Notes under the pieces: generated by a model
The model's input: only the letters and a program-made list of their open reading frames with translations
What the model was told of the DNA's origin: nothing
Database searches by the model: none
In this document: in pieces, positions 33,543 to 41,228 of the stretch
Layout: each line of letters begins with the position of its first letter
Numbering within the stretch: position 1 is the first letter of the stretch
Translations under genes and position numbers: made by a program
Assembly: GCF_001704635.1 (NCBI RefSeq)
Contig: NZ_MAXF01000012.1
Span: forward strand, 1-46,245
Length of the DNA: 46,245 nt
Direction: 5' to 3'
Source of the DNA: Streptomyces sparsogenes
Lineage (GTDB): Bacteria; Actinomycetota; Actinomycetes; Streptomycetales; Streptomycetaceae

Positions 33543-33890
33543 ATGGCGACCATGGAGGAGTGCCGCAGCGCACTCGAGAAGCTGGCGGAGAACCTGGCGG
33601 GCGCGGACGGGGACCTCCGCAGCGCCGCCGCGCTCGACCGCTCGGTGAGCTGCCGTATCACCGACCTCGACGTCACCTTCCTCGGACGTCTCACCGACGG
33701 CCGCATAGAGGACGTGACGGCCGTGCCGGGCCTGCCCTCCGAGCGCGCCGAGATCCGGCTGACGATGTCCGGCGACGACCTGGTGGCCCTGGTCGGCGGC
33801 GAGCTGCACTTCGCGCGCGCCTGGGGCAGCGGCCGGGTCAAGCTGGAGGCCGGGTTCCGCGATCTGCTGCGGCTGCGGAAGCTGCTGTAG
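33543..33890 (+). CDS. SCP2 sterol-binding-like domain protein (115 aa)
   Basis: A 115-residue single-domain protein of the SCP2-like fold: SCRITDLDVTFLGRLTDGRI then ERAEIRLTMSGDDLVALVGG and SGRVKLEAGFRDLLRLRKL, the beta-alpha pattern of SCP2 with its hydrophobic tunnel. Such domains bind lipids or acyl groups; the ligand is unknown. The ATG has no Shine-Dalgarno, and a TACCGT -10-like hexamer ends 8 bases before it, so leaderless transcription is possible. The 3' end overlaps the convergent ABC ATPase gene by 53 bases. Confidence 0.85.
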   Translation: MATMEECRSALEKLAENLAGADGDLRSAAALDRSVSCRITDLDVTFLGRLTDGRIEDVTAVPGLPSERAEIRLTMSGDDLVALVGGELHFARAWGSGRVKLEAGFRDLLRLRKLL

Positions 33891-34917
33891 CCCCGGCCAT
33901 CGCCCTCGCGGCCGCTCCCCCGGCCACGGCCCCAGTCCCGGTGCCGGTCCCGGTGCCGGTCCCGGCCCCCGCCGTACGGGACCTCCGGGCGGCGGGCACC
34001 ACCAGCGGGGTGCCGGTCTCGGGGTCGTCGATGACCTGGCAGCGCAGCCCGAAGACCCGCTCCACCAGCTCGGCGGTCACCACCTCGCCGGGCGGGCCCT
34101 CGGCGACCACCTCCCCGCCGCGCATCGCGATCAGGTGGGTGGCGTAGCGGGCGGCGTGGTTGAGGTCGTGGAGGACGGCGACGAGGGTGCGGCCCTGCTC
34201 CTCGTGGAGCTGGGCGCACAGGTCGAGGACGTCGATCTGGTGCTGGATGTCCAGGTAGGTCGTCGGCTCGTCGAGGAGCAGCAGCGGGGTCTGCTGGGCG
34301 ATGGCCATGGCGATCCACACCCGCTGCCGCTGGCCGCCGGACAGTTCGTCGACATAGCGGTCCGCCAGCTCGGCGACGCCGGTCGCCGCCATCGACTCGC
34401 CGACGATCCGCTCGTCCGTCTCCGACCACTGCCGCAGCAGCCCCTGGTGCGGATAGCGGCCGCGTGCCACCAGGTCCGCGACGGTGATCCCGTCCGGCGC
34501 GATCGAGGACTGCGGCAGCAGCCCGAGGGTGCGGGCGACCTTCTTGGCGGGCAGCGAGCCGATCGCCTGCCCGTCGAGCAGCACCGAGCCGGTGGCCGGC
34601 CTGAGCATCCGGGACAGGGCGCGCAGCAGCGTGGACTTGCCGCAGGCGTTGGGCCCGACGATCACGGTGAAGGAGTGGTCGGGGATGGCCACGGACAGGT
34701 CTTCGGCCACGGTGCGCCGGTCGTAGGCGAGGGTGAGTCCTTCGGCGGTGAGCCGCTGTCGGGTGTCCTTGCGCATGCCGTCCGTACCGTCCGTACCGTC
34801 CGTACCTTCCGTGCCCACGGTGCCCCCTGTGCCCTCTGTGTCGCCCATGCCGTTCTTGCCGTCCTCGCCGTCCCCGCCGTTCCTGCCGTTTCTGCCGTCC
34901 CTTGGGTGCCTCGTCAT
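33838..34917 (-). CDS. Iron-siderophore ABC transporter ATPase (FecE type)
   Basis: A 359-residue ATPase of a siderophore importer. Walker A GPNACGKST at ~88-96, Q-loop LLPQSS, signature LSGGQRQRVWIAMAIAQ, Walker B LLLLDEPTTYLDIQHQ, and H-loop VLHDLNHAARYATHL are intact. Both ends are unusual. About residues 1-47 are a charged Gly/Thr/Asp repeat (GTEGTDGTDGTDG), and the C-terminal ~45 are a Gly/Thr/Ala simple sequence (AGTGTGTGTGTGAV). Most relatives lack these tails; an internal ATG at 34776 (MRKDTRQRL) may be the true start. ATG 34917 overlaps the permease stop by 4 bases. Iron control comes from the box at 37086. Confidence 0.93.
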   Translation of the reverse strand: MTRHPRDGRNGRNGGDGEDGKNGMGDTEGTGGTVGTEGTDGTDGTDGMRKDTRQRLTAEGLTLAYDRRTVAEDLSVAIPDHSFTVIVGPNACGKSTLLRALSRMLRPATGSVLLDGQAIGSLPAKKVARTLGLLPQSSIAPDGITVADLVARGRYPHQGLLRQWSETDERIVGESMAATGVAELADRYVDELSGGQRQRVWIAMAIAQQTPLLLLDEPTTYLDIQHQIDVLDLCAQLHEEQGRTLVAVLHDLNHAARYATHLIAMRGGEVVAEGPPGEVVTAELVERVFGLRCQVIDDPETGTPLVVPAARRSRTAGAGTGTGTGTGTGAVAGGAAARAMAGATAASAAAADRGTRPPA

Positions 34918-35999
34918 ATGCGCCCCGCCCGGCGCTCGGTGAGCAGCAGGCCCAGCAGGTAGCAGCCGCCCAGCACGCCGGTCACCACGCCCACCGGGAG
35001 CTGGTCCGCCCCGAAGAGCCGCTGCGCGGCCCAGTCGGCGGTGATCAGCAGGGCCGCGCCCATCAGGGCGGCGGGCAGCAGGTTCGGCCCGGTGGCGCGG
35101 GTGAGCCTGCGGGCCAGCTGCGGCGCGACCAGCGCGACGAAGGCGACGGGCCCGGCGGCGGACGTGGCGGCCGCGGTCAGCACGACGGCGCCCAGGACCA
35201 TCACCAGCCGGGTCCGCTCGACCCGCACCCCCAGGGCGTACGCGCTGTCGTCGCCCATCTCCAGCATCCGCAGCTCCCTGGCGTGGCCGAGCACCAGCGG
35301 CAGCACCACCGCGCACACGCAGGCCAGGGGCACCACCTGCCCCCAGTCCCGCCCGCCCAGCGAACCGGTCAGCCACACCATGGCGCGCGAGGCGTCCACC
35401 AGGTCGGCCTTGGTCAGCAGATAGCCGTTGACGGCGCTCAGCATCGCGGACGCGCCGATGCCCACGAGCACCAGCCGGTAGCCGTGCACGCCCTTCCGCC
35501 AGGCCAGCGCGTAGACGCCGAGCCCGGTCAGCAGCCCGCCCGCCACGGCCCCGGCCGCGACCTCGTTCGGGCCGCCCTGGAACAGCACGATGACCGTGAG
35601 CGCCCCGGCCGCCGACCCCTGCCCGAAGCCGACCACGTCCGGGCTGCCCAGCGGGTTGCGGGACACGCTCTGGAAGAGCGCTCCCGCCAGGCCGAGGGAG
35701 GCACCCACGAGCAGCCCGACCAGGACGCGCGGCAGCCGCAGCTCGTTGACGATGTAGTCCTGGATCGTGGTGCCGCCCCCGAAGAGGGTGCGTACGACGT
35801 CGCCGGGCGCCATCGAGAAGTCGCCGGTGCCGATCAGCACCACGCTCATGCCCAGCGCCACGACGGCCAGCGCCAGCCCCACCAGCGCCGCCCGGACGTC
35901 CACCCGGAGCGACAGCCCGCCGCGGGTCCGCAGGGTGGCCCCCCGCACCGGGGCCAGGGGCGCCGTACCGCTCTTGCTCTCGTGCACGCTCGCGTTCAC
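34914..35999 (-). CDS. FecCD-family siderophore ABC permease (second permease)
   Basis: A 361-residue polytopic membrane protein with about nine to ten hydrophobic segments from residue ~38 on (VGLALAVVALGMSVVLIG onward). Family marks are IVNELRLPRVLVGLLVGASL, GALFQSVSRNPLGSPDVVGF, and AGPVAFVALVAPQLARRLTR, the FecCD coupling-helix region. The GTG start overlaps the upstream permease stop by 4 bases. With the second permease it would form the heterodimeric channel; no substrate-binding lipoprotein is encoded in the window. Likely substrate a ferric hydroxamate or catecholate, not identifiable from sequence. Confidence 0.94.
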   Translation of the reverse strand: MNASVHESKSGTAPLAPVRGATLRTRGGLSLRVDVRAALVGLALAVVALGMSVVLIGTGDFSMAPGDVVRTLFGGGTTIQDYIVNELRLPRVLVGLLVGASLGLAGALFQSVSRNPLGSPDVVGFGQGSAAGALTVIVLFQGGPNEVAAGAVAGGLLTGLGVYALAWRKGVHGYRLVLVGIGASAMLSAVNGYLLTKADLVDASRAMVWLTGSLGGRDWGQVVPLACVCAVVLPLVLGHARELRMLEMGDDSAYALGVRVERTRLVMVLGAVVLTAAATSAAGPVAFVALVAPQLARRLTRATGPNLLPAALMGAALLITADWAAQRLFGADQLPVGVVTGVLGGCYLLGLLLTERRAGRI

Positions 36000-37048
36000 A
36001 GCTGGGCCATCCTCCGGCGCCGGACGAGGTAGATGAAGACGGGTCCGCCGATGAGCGTGGTGACCACGCCGGCCTGAAGCTCCGAGGGCCGGGACACCAC
36101 CCGGCCGATCACATCGGCCGCCAGCAGCAGCACCGGCGAGAGCACCGCGGCGTACGGCAGGGTCCAGCGCAGATCGGGCCCGGTGAGCGCCCGTACGACA
36201 TGCGGCACCATCAGGCCGACGAAGGCGATCGGCCCGCAGGCGGCGGTCGCGGCCCCGCACAGCAGGGTGACGGCGGCCATGGCGAGCAGCCGGGTGCGGC
36301 CCAGCCGGGTGCCCAGGGCGCGCGCCGTGTCGTCCCCGAGCGCCACGGCGTTCAGCGACCGGCCGAGCGCCAGGGCGAGCACCGCGCCCACGACGAGGAA
36401 CGGGGCGACCTGCTTGACGACCGTCATGTTCGCGGAGGCGAGCGAACCGACCGTCCAGAAGCGCATCTTGTCCAGGGCGGCCGTGTCCAGCAGCTCAACG
36501 GCGTTGACATAGCCGTAGAGCGCGGCGTACACGGCCGTTCCGGCGAGCGCCAGCCGCACCGGCGTGGCCCCCCGGCTGCCGCCGAGCGCGTAGACGAGCA
36601 CGGACGCGACGGCGGTGCCCAGGAAGGCGAACCACACATAGCCGGTCAGGGAGGTGACGCCGAGAAAGCTGATGGCGGAGACGACGGCGGCGGACGCGCC
36701 CGCGTTCAGGCCGAGCAGCCCCGGGTCGGCGAGCGGATTGCGGGTGAGCGCCTGGATCACCGCTCCCGCGAGCCCGAGCGCGGCACCCACCAGCAGCCCG
36801 AGCACGGTACGCGGCACCCGCACGTCCCGGACCACCACATCGGTGTCGCTGCCGCTGTAGTGGGCCAGCCCGTGCCACACCTCGCCCAGCGTGATCGGCT
36901 TGGCGCCGATCGCCACGCTGGCGGCCGCGACCACCAGCAGGACCCCCAGGGAGGCCGCGAGCCCGGCAGCGCGGCGCGCGGCGCGCCGCCCGGGCGGTGG
37001 TGCGGTCGCTGTCTCGGTCCCGGCTCTCACCGGGCTGACCAGGGTCAC
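35996..37048 (-). CDS. FecCD-family siderophore ABC permease (first permease)
   Basis: A 350-residue polytopic permease. After an Arg/Ala-rich N-terminus, hydrophobic segments start at ~27 (GLAASLGVLLVVAAASVAIG). Family motifs are VRVPRTVLGLLVGAALGLAG, VIQALTRNPLADPGLLGLNA and CGPIAFVGLMVPHVVRALTG. GTG 37048 has GGTGGAG eight bases upstream; GTG 37060 is an alternative adding four residues. It is the first gene of the operon, 37 bases downstream of a perfect iron box, so transcription should be shut off by the iron-loaded DmdR/IdeR repressor. Confidence 0.94.
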   Translation of the reverse strand: MTLVSPVRAGTETATAPPPGRRAARRAAGLAASLGVLLVVAAASVAIGAKPITLGEVWHGLAHYSGSDTDVVVRDVRVPRTVLGLLVGAALGLAGAVIQALTRNPLADPGLLGLNAGASAAVVSAISFLGVTSLTGYVWFAFLGTAVASVLVYALGGSRGATPVRLALAGTAVYAALYGYVNAVELLDTAALDKMRFWTVGSLASANMTVVKQVAPFLVVGAVLALALGRSLNAVALGDDTARALGTRLGRTRLLAMAAVTLLCGAATAACGPIAFVGLMVPHVVRALTGPDLRWTLPYAAVLSPVLLLAADVIGRVVSRPSELQAGVVTTLIGGPVFIYLVRRRRMAQL

Positions 37049-37085
37049 GCGGAACTCCACCTCGCAGCAGGGCCGATCACAACTC

Positions 37086-37105
37086 AGGTTAGGTTAACCT
37101 AACCT
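37086..37105. promoter_or_regulatory. Iron box (DmdR/IdeR operator)
   Basis: AGGTTAGGTTAACCTAACCT is a perfect 20-bp palindrome, matching the TTAGGTTAGGCTNACCTAA type box bound by DmdR1/IdeR in actinobacteria. It lies 37 bases upstream of the first permease start, placed to block the promoter of the three-gene importer operon. Confidence 0.9.
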
Positions 37106-37148
37106 ACTTTGCCGCGCCTGGGGAGGGGCCGTCGCGGCTCCGGGTCTC

Positions 37149-38018
37149 CTACATCTCCACGCGGAAGGGGTATGTCCTGGCCGCGGTGAACGCGTCGTGG
37201 ATCGGCATGATGAGCGAGGTGAGGCGACGGACGTCGGCGTCGCCGATCGGCCTCCACAGCGCAGCGCAGTGCTCGTCGGTCTCGACCTCGATCTGCTCGC
37301 GCGCCGCGATGCCGGCATCGGTAGCGGTGCCGTCGGCGTTGAGCCAGCCGCGTGCGACGAGGCGTGTCGTTGCCGCGGCCACCTCCTCGTCGTCCCACAG
37401 TCGGGTGGCACGCGCGATCGCTTCCGGGAAGTGACCTGTCGCGGTTTGCAGAACGTTGCAGTCACACGGCCCGAGGTCGTTGGCGGCGAGCACGGTGACA
37501 TGCGCGTCGCCGCGCCACTCGCGCACCACCGTGATCTGCTGCCATAGCGCGACGAGCGGATCGGCTGGGAGGGGGATGGAGGCGTTGGCGGCAGCCATCG
37601 TCTTCCCGGCGTAGTCGGCGCTCGCGACGACCGGGTCGATCAGCGATCGTGCCTCGGCGATCTGATCGGCGGTGAGGCTCACGCCGACGCGCTGCAACGC
37701 ACGGTCGACGGCCGCGAAGCGAGCGGCCTGCCACTCCTCTGGCGTCGCTGTGTCCCACACGCCTGCCATGGCCTGCACCGACCGCGGGCTGAAGTTGTAG
37801 AAGGCCGCGAGTGTGACCTGCCACGGGACCGCGCCCATCGGGGCTGACCGGAACGCGAAGTACGCCGGTGCGTACTCGGTCACGCCCAGCTTGGCGGCCT
37901 CTTCCGGTGCCTCGGGGATGAAGTAGACGAACAGGTGGGTCGCGTTGATGGTGAGGCTGACCTCGCGGACGGCATTCAGGTCCATGTCAGCGCGAGCGAA
38001 GGTGCCGGCGAGATGCAT
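37149..38018 (-). CDS. SCO6745-family (SalK-like) protein
   Basis: A 289-residue protein that resembles the SCO6745 family, sometimes annotated as a winged helix-turn-helix or SalK. Characteristic segments are INATHLFVYFIPEAPEEAAK, YFAFRSAPMGAVPWQVTLAA, FYNFSPRSVQAMAGVWD and REWRGDAHVTVLAANDLGPC. The C-terminal part has a winged-helix look (RLWDDEEVAAATTRLVARGW then LNADGTATDAG). ATG 38018 starts the conserved frame. It is the last gene of the operon with the epoxide hydrolase and FAH-type enzyme. Base composition is visibly less GC-biased than in the flanking core genes. DNA binding is only inferred. Confidence 0.8.
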   Translation of the reverse strand: MHLAGTFARADMDLNAVREVSLTINATHLFVYFIPEAPEEAAKLGVTEYAPAYFAFRSAPMGAVPWQVTLAAFYNFSPRSVQAMAGVWDTATPEEWQAARFAAVDRALQRVGVSLTADQIAEARSLIDPVVASADYAGKTMAAANASIPLPADPLVALWQQITVVREWRGDAHVTVLAANDLGPCDCNVLQTATGHFPEAIARATRLWDDEEVAAATTRLVARGWLNADGTATDAGIAAREQIEVETDEHCAALWRPIGDADVRRLTSLIMPIHDAFTAARTYPFRVEM

Positions 38019-38075
38019 CGCGGTGGTCTCCAGGCAAGTGGAAGGATCAAGATCGTCTTAGGTGCGTCCGGTAGG

Positions 38076-38966
38076 TCAGGACGGCTCTGGCGCGGTGATC
38101 CGTGCGGAGATCGCGCCGAGTACCCGCACTTCGATCCGGACCGTGTCTCCCGGTGCCAGGTAGGGGCGGTGGCCGGACAACTCCTGGATGCAGCCGGTGC
38201 CCACGGGGCCGCTGGCGATGATGTCACCGGCTCGCAGCGTGGTGCCGCGCGACGCGTGCGCCAGCATCTCGCCGAACGACCAGTGGATCTCGTCCCAGCT
38301 GCCGCCGCCGTAATGCTCGTCGTTGACGTACCCGTCCATCCGCAACGCATAGCCCTTGCCCGAGCGGTAGGGCTCCAGTTCGTCGGGGGTGACGAGGAAC
38401 GGGCCGAGGCTGGTCGAGGCGTCTTTGCTCTTGGAGGGGCCGTACACGAACCCCATCTCGCTCGCGGAGATATCGCGTGCGCTCCAGTCGCAGTAGACCA
38501 GGTAGCCGGCGATGTGATTCTCCGCCGTGGCGGCGTCGAGGTTCGAGCAGTCCCCGGCGATCACCGCGGCGACCTCGACCTCGTAGTCCCACAACTGGGC
38601 GCCCGGGGCGATGGGGACCTCGTCGTGCGGTCCCTTGATCGCCGCCGGGTTGGAGAAGAAGAAGAGCGGATACTCGTACCAGACCGGGCTGACCGTGCCG
38701 TCGCCAACGGCTGCCTTACCCGCGTTGCTGATGTGACGTTCGAACGCGGCGAAGTCCCGGACCGCCGGGGGCACCGGTATCGGCGCCAGCAGGTCGGCCG
38801 TGGCCAGCTCGACGATCTCAGTCGGTTCCCTGGTTGCGGCGGCCTCCAGCCCGCCTTCGGCGCGCAGCAGCTCCAACAGGCCCGTGCCCACGGCGTGGAT
38901 CTTGTTGTCGTGCACCACGCCGCAGCGCGTGGAGCCGTCGGCGGAGCGGTAGCTGACCCACTTCAT
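38076..38966 (-). CDS. Fumarylacetoacetate hydrolase family protein
   Basis: A 296-residue FAH-superfamily enzyme. These proteins use a divalent metal to hydrolyse, decarboxylate or isomerise dicarbonyl or acylpyruvate substrates at the end of aromatic-ring degradation. The metal-binding region is DYEVEVAAVIAGDCSNLDAA and VYCDWSARDISASEM; TSLGPFLVTPDEL and IIASGPVGTGC are also characteristic. ATG 38966 gives the usual length with an N-terminal FAH_N-like part (KWVSYRSADGSTRCGVVHDN). It lies between an epoxide hydrolase and the SCO6745-type gene on one strand, so probably one operon. Exact substrate unknown. Confidence 0.92.
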   Translation of the reverse strand: MKWVSYRSADGSTRCGVVHDNKIHAVGTGLLELLRAEGGLEAAATREPTEIVELATADLLAPIPVPPAVRDFAAFERHISNAGKAAVGDGTVSPVWYEYPLFFFSNPAAIKGPHDEVPIAPGAQLWDYEVEVAAVIAGDCSNLDAATAENHIAGYLVYCDWSARDISASEMGFVYGPSKSKDASTSLGPFLVTPDELEPYRSGKGYALRMDGYVNDEHYGGGSWDEIHWSFGEMLAHASRGTTLRAGDIIASGPVGTGCIQELSGHRPYLAPGDTVRIEVRVLGAISARITAPEPS

Positions 38967-39024
38967 CGGGCAAGCACCTCCCGGGGGAAACGGCTGAGGT
39001 ACGTCAGCGCGAAGCCGACCGTCT

Positions 39025-40134
39025 TCATGCGGCCACCGTCCGCGCGAACTTGACGATCTCCTCGACGAACAGCTCAGGCTGCTCCAGGGCGGCGAAGTGG
39101 CCGCCCGCGGGGATGTCGTCGTTGAAGTAGCGCAGGTCGTGATAAGCGCGCTCGGCCCAGATGCGCGGGGTACGCGTCAGTTCGTCCGGGAAGACGCTGA
39201 CCCCGACGGGAAGGTCCAGCTCGGTCGGAGCGAGCGGCTGCCGGGCGTACTCCCAGTACAGGCGGGCGGAGGAGGCAGCGGTGCCGGTGAACCAGTACAG
39301 GGAGATGTGGTCGAGGATCTCGTCGGGGGTGAGGGCGTCGGGCCGGGCCCAGTCGAGGAACTTCTCGTAGATCCAGGCGGCCTGCCCGGCCGGGGAGTCG
39401 GTCAGGGCGTAGCCGATGGTCTGCGGCCGGGTGCGCTGCACGACGTGGTATCCGGAATGGACGGCGAAGAAGAGGCTGCCCTGTTCGAGTGCGGCCTTCT
39501 CCTCAGGGGTCGGGTCGTCGCCGACCGGTGGTGCGGCGAGGAACTCGGGGAAGTTGACGTGGATCGCACGCAGGCCCGTCAGGCGCTGCGCCCCCATGCG
39601 GGTCGCGACGACACCGCCCCAGTCGCCTCCCTGGGCCAGGTAGGAGTCATAGCCGAGGCGCCGCATGAGCACGCCGTAGGTGCGGGCGATCCGGTCCGGG
39701 TCCCAGCCGGTCGAGGCGGGTTGGTCGGAGAAGCCGTAGCCGGGCATCGAGGGGACGACGAGGTGGAAGCCGTGCTCGGTGAGCGGGCCGACGGTCTTGA
39801 GGAACTCCAGGAACGAGCCCGGCCATCCGTGCAGCAGCAACAGGGGGGTGGCATCGGGGCGGGGTGAGCGGACGTGCATGAAGTGGAGGCCGAGACCGTC
39901 GATGGTCGTGCGGAACTGGCCCAGCTCAGTGAGCCGCCGCTCCAGATCGCGCCAGTCGTACCCGGTGGCCCAGTACTCCAGCAGCTCCTCAAGGCGCTCC
40001 CGCTGCACCCCCTGGCTGCTGTCCGGCGCTGTCTCCCGGCCGGCCAGGCGTACCCGGTGGAGCCGGTCCTTCAGATCCTCCAGGGCGGTGTCCGGAATGT
40101 CGATACGAAACGGTGTCACGCTGTCCGGTGTCAT
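39025..40134 (-). CDS. Epoxide hydrolase family alpha/beta hydrolase
   Basis: A 369-residue alpha/beta hydrolase with the N-terminal EHN lid (~5-105) of microsomal-type epoxide hydrolases. The oxyanion region is HGWPGS (102-107); the nucleophile is Asp171 in LAQGGDWGGVVATRM; the catalytic His is about residue 346 (GGHFAALEQPE). Tyr residues that protonate the epoxide are likely in the lid region (IYEKFLDWA). ATG 40134 is chosen; GTG 40143 is an alternative. First gene of the LysR-divergent operon. Substrate unknown; degradation of an epoxide- or lactone-containing aromatic metabolite is plausible given its FAH-family neighbour. Confidence 0.92.
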   Translation of the reverse strand: MTPDSVTPFRIDIPDTALEDLKDRLHRVRLAGRETAPDSSQGVQRERLEELLEYWATGYDWRDLERRLTELGQFRTTIDGLGLHFMHVRSPRPDATPLLLLHGWPGSFLEFLKTVGPLTEHGFHLVVPSMPGYGFSDQPASTGWDPDRIARTYGVLMRRLGYDSYLAQGGDWGGVVATRMGAQRLTGLRAIHVNFPEFLAAPPVGDDPTPEEKAALEQGSLFFAVHSGYHVVQRTRPQTIGYALTDSPAGQAAWIYEKFLDWARPDALTPDEILDHISLYWFTGTAASSARLYWEYARQPLAPTELDLPVGVSVFPDELTRTPRIWAERAYHDLRYFNDDIPAGGHFAALEQPELFVEEIVKFARTVAA

Positions 40135-40192
40135 GGTCACCACGGTGCGGCCGCGACGAGCGCGCAGTCCAATGATTGTTCCGATACACGTA

Positions 40193-40207
40193 ATACAGTC
40201 TGCGTAT
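40193..40207. promoter_or_regulatory. LysR-type T-N11-A box
   Basis: ATAC-agtctgc-GTAT, an inverted repeat with the canonical T-N11-A core (T at 40194, A at 40206), sits in the 91-bp gap between the divergent LysR gene and the epoxide hydrolase operon. A second ATAC lies at 40184-40187 and a related sequence continues towards the operon. It is the expected recognition site of the adjacent regulator. Confidence 0.75.
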
Positions 40208-40225
40208 AAGACCAGCTAGGGTGGG

Positions 40226-41155
40226 GTGGTGTCCGAACGCTTCCCCGCACCCGTGGACCTCGACCTCCGGCTGGTGCAGTGCTTCACGGTGGTCGCCGAG
40301 CACCAGCACTTCGGCCGTGCCGCCGAGGCGCTGCACACCACCCAGCCGTCGCTGAGCCGGCAGATCCGCCGCCTCGAACAGCAGGTGGGCGTCCGCCTGC
40401 TCGACCGCACCACGCGCGGCACCCGGCTCAGCGAGGCCGGCGAGGTTTTCCTGCCCCAGGCCCAGGGGCTGCTGCGCGCCGCGGTCGAGGCGATGGCCCG
40501 CACCCGGGCCGCGGCCCGACCCGGCAGCATCACCATCGGCTACACCAAGGGACTGGTCATCACCGCGGCCGTGCGGGCCCTGCGGGACCGCACCCCCGAC
40601 GCCGAGGTCCACACCCGCCTGCTCGCCTGGAACGACTCGCGCGGCGCGCTGCTGGAGCACCGCGTCGACGCGGTGGTGACGCGCCTGCCGTTCCCCACCG
40701 ACCGGCTGCGCGTCACCGTCCTCTACGACGAACCGCGCGTGCTGGTCGTGCCCCGGGACCACCGTCTGGCCGGCAAGGAGTCGGTCACCCTCGACGACAT
40801 CGCCGACGAGCCGATCCCCCACGTACGCCAGTCCGACCCGTTGCTGAACGCCTACTGGCGGCTCGATCCCCGGCCCGACGGGCGGCCCGCGCCCGATGGC
40901 CCCCTGGTCGAAGCCCTTGAGGACAAACACGAACTCATCGCCGCCGGGCAGGCCGTGGCCATCGGGCCGCCCCTCGACCACGCGACCGGCCTGCATCCCA
41001 GCCTCACCACCGTCCCGTTGCACGGGGTCGAACCGAGCCAGGTCGTACTCGCCACGCGCACCGACGACCGCAGCCGTCTGGTCACCGCTTTCCGTAAGCA
41101 TGCCGAAGCTCTGCTGACCGGAACCCACCGTGCAGGACCGATCCGCACGACATGA
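40226..41155 (+). CDS. LysR family transcriptional regulator
   Basis: A 309-residue regulator. The winged HTH is at ~12-70 (LRLVQCFTVVAEHQHFGRAA, then TQPSLSRQIRRLEQQVGVRL). The effector domain (~95-300) starts GSITIGYTKGLVITAAVRAL. It is divergent from the epoxide hydrolase gene with a canonical LysR box between them, so it should control that operon and itself. The effector is probably a pathway intermediate. GTG 40226 is followed at once by a second GTG (40229); either may start. Part of the accessory 37.1-41.2 kb block. Confidence 0.92.
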   Translation: MVSERFPAPVDLDLRLVQCFTVVAEHQHFGRAAEALHTTQPSLSRQIRRLEQQVGVRLLDRTTRGTRLSEAGEVFLPQAQGLLRAAVEAMARTRAAARPGSITIGYTKGLVITAAVRALRDRTPDAEVHTRLLAWNDSRGALLEHRVDAVVTRLPFPTDRLRVTVLYDEPRVLVVPRDHRLAGKESVTLDDIADEPIPHVRQSDPLLNAYWRLDPRPDGRPAPDGPLVEALEDKHELIAAGQAVAIGPPLDHATGLHPSLTTVPLHGVEPSQVVLATRTDDRSRLVTAFRKHAEALLTGTHRAGPIRTT

Positions 41156-41228
41156 TCAGCGGCGGCTCCGCCCGGGGCATAGAGGAGAGGCGGGCCTGCG
41201 AGAGGGGTGCGAGGGACGGGGCAGGGCT

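Noticed and set aside
37981..38100. Transposon or insertion sequence scars around the accessory cassette
   Set aside because: No transposase, terminal inverted repeats or direct repeats seen at 37.1 or 41.2 kb; horizontal gain is inferred only from composition and context.
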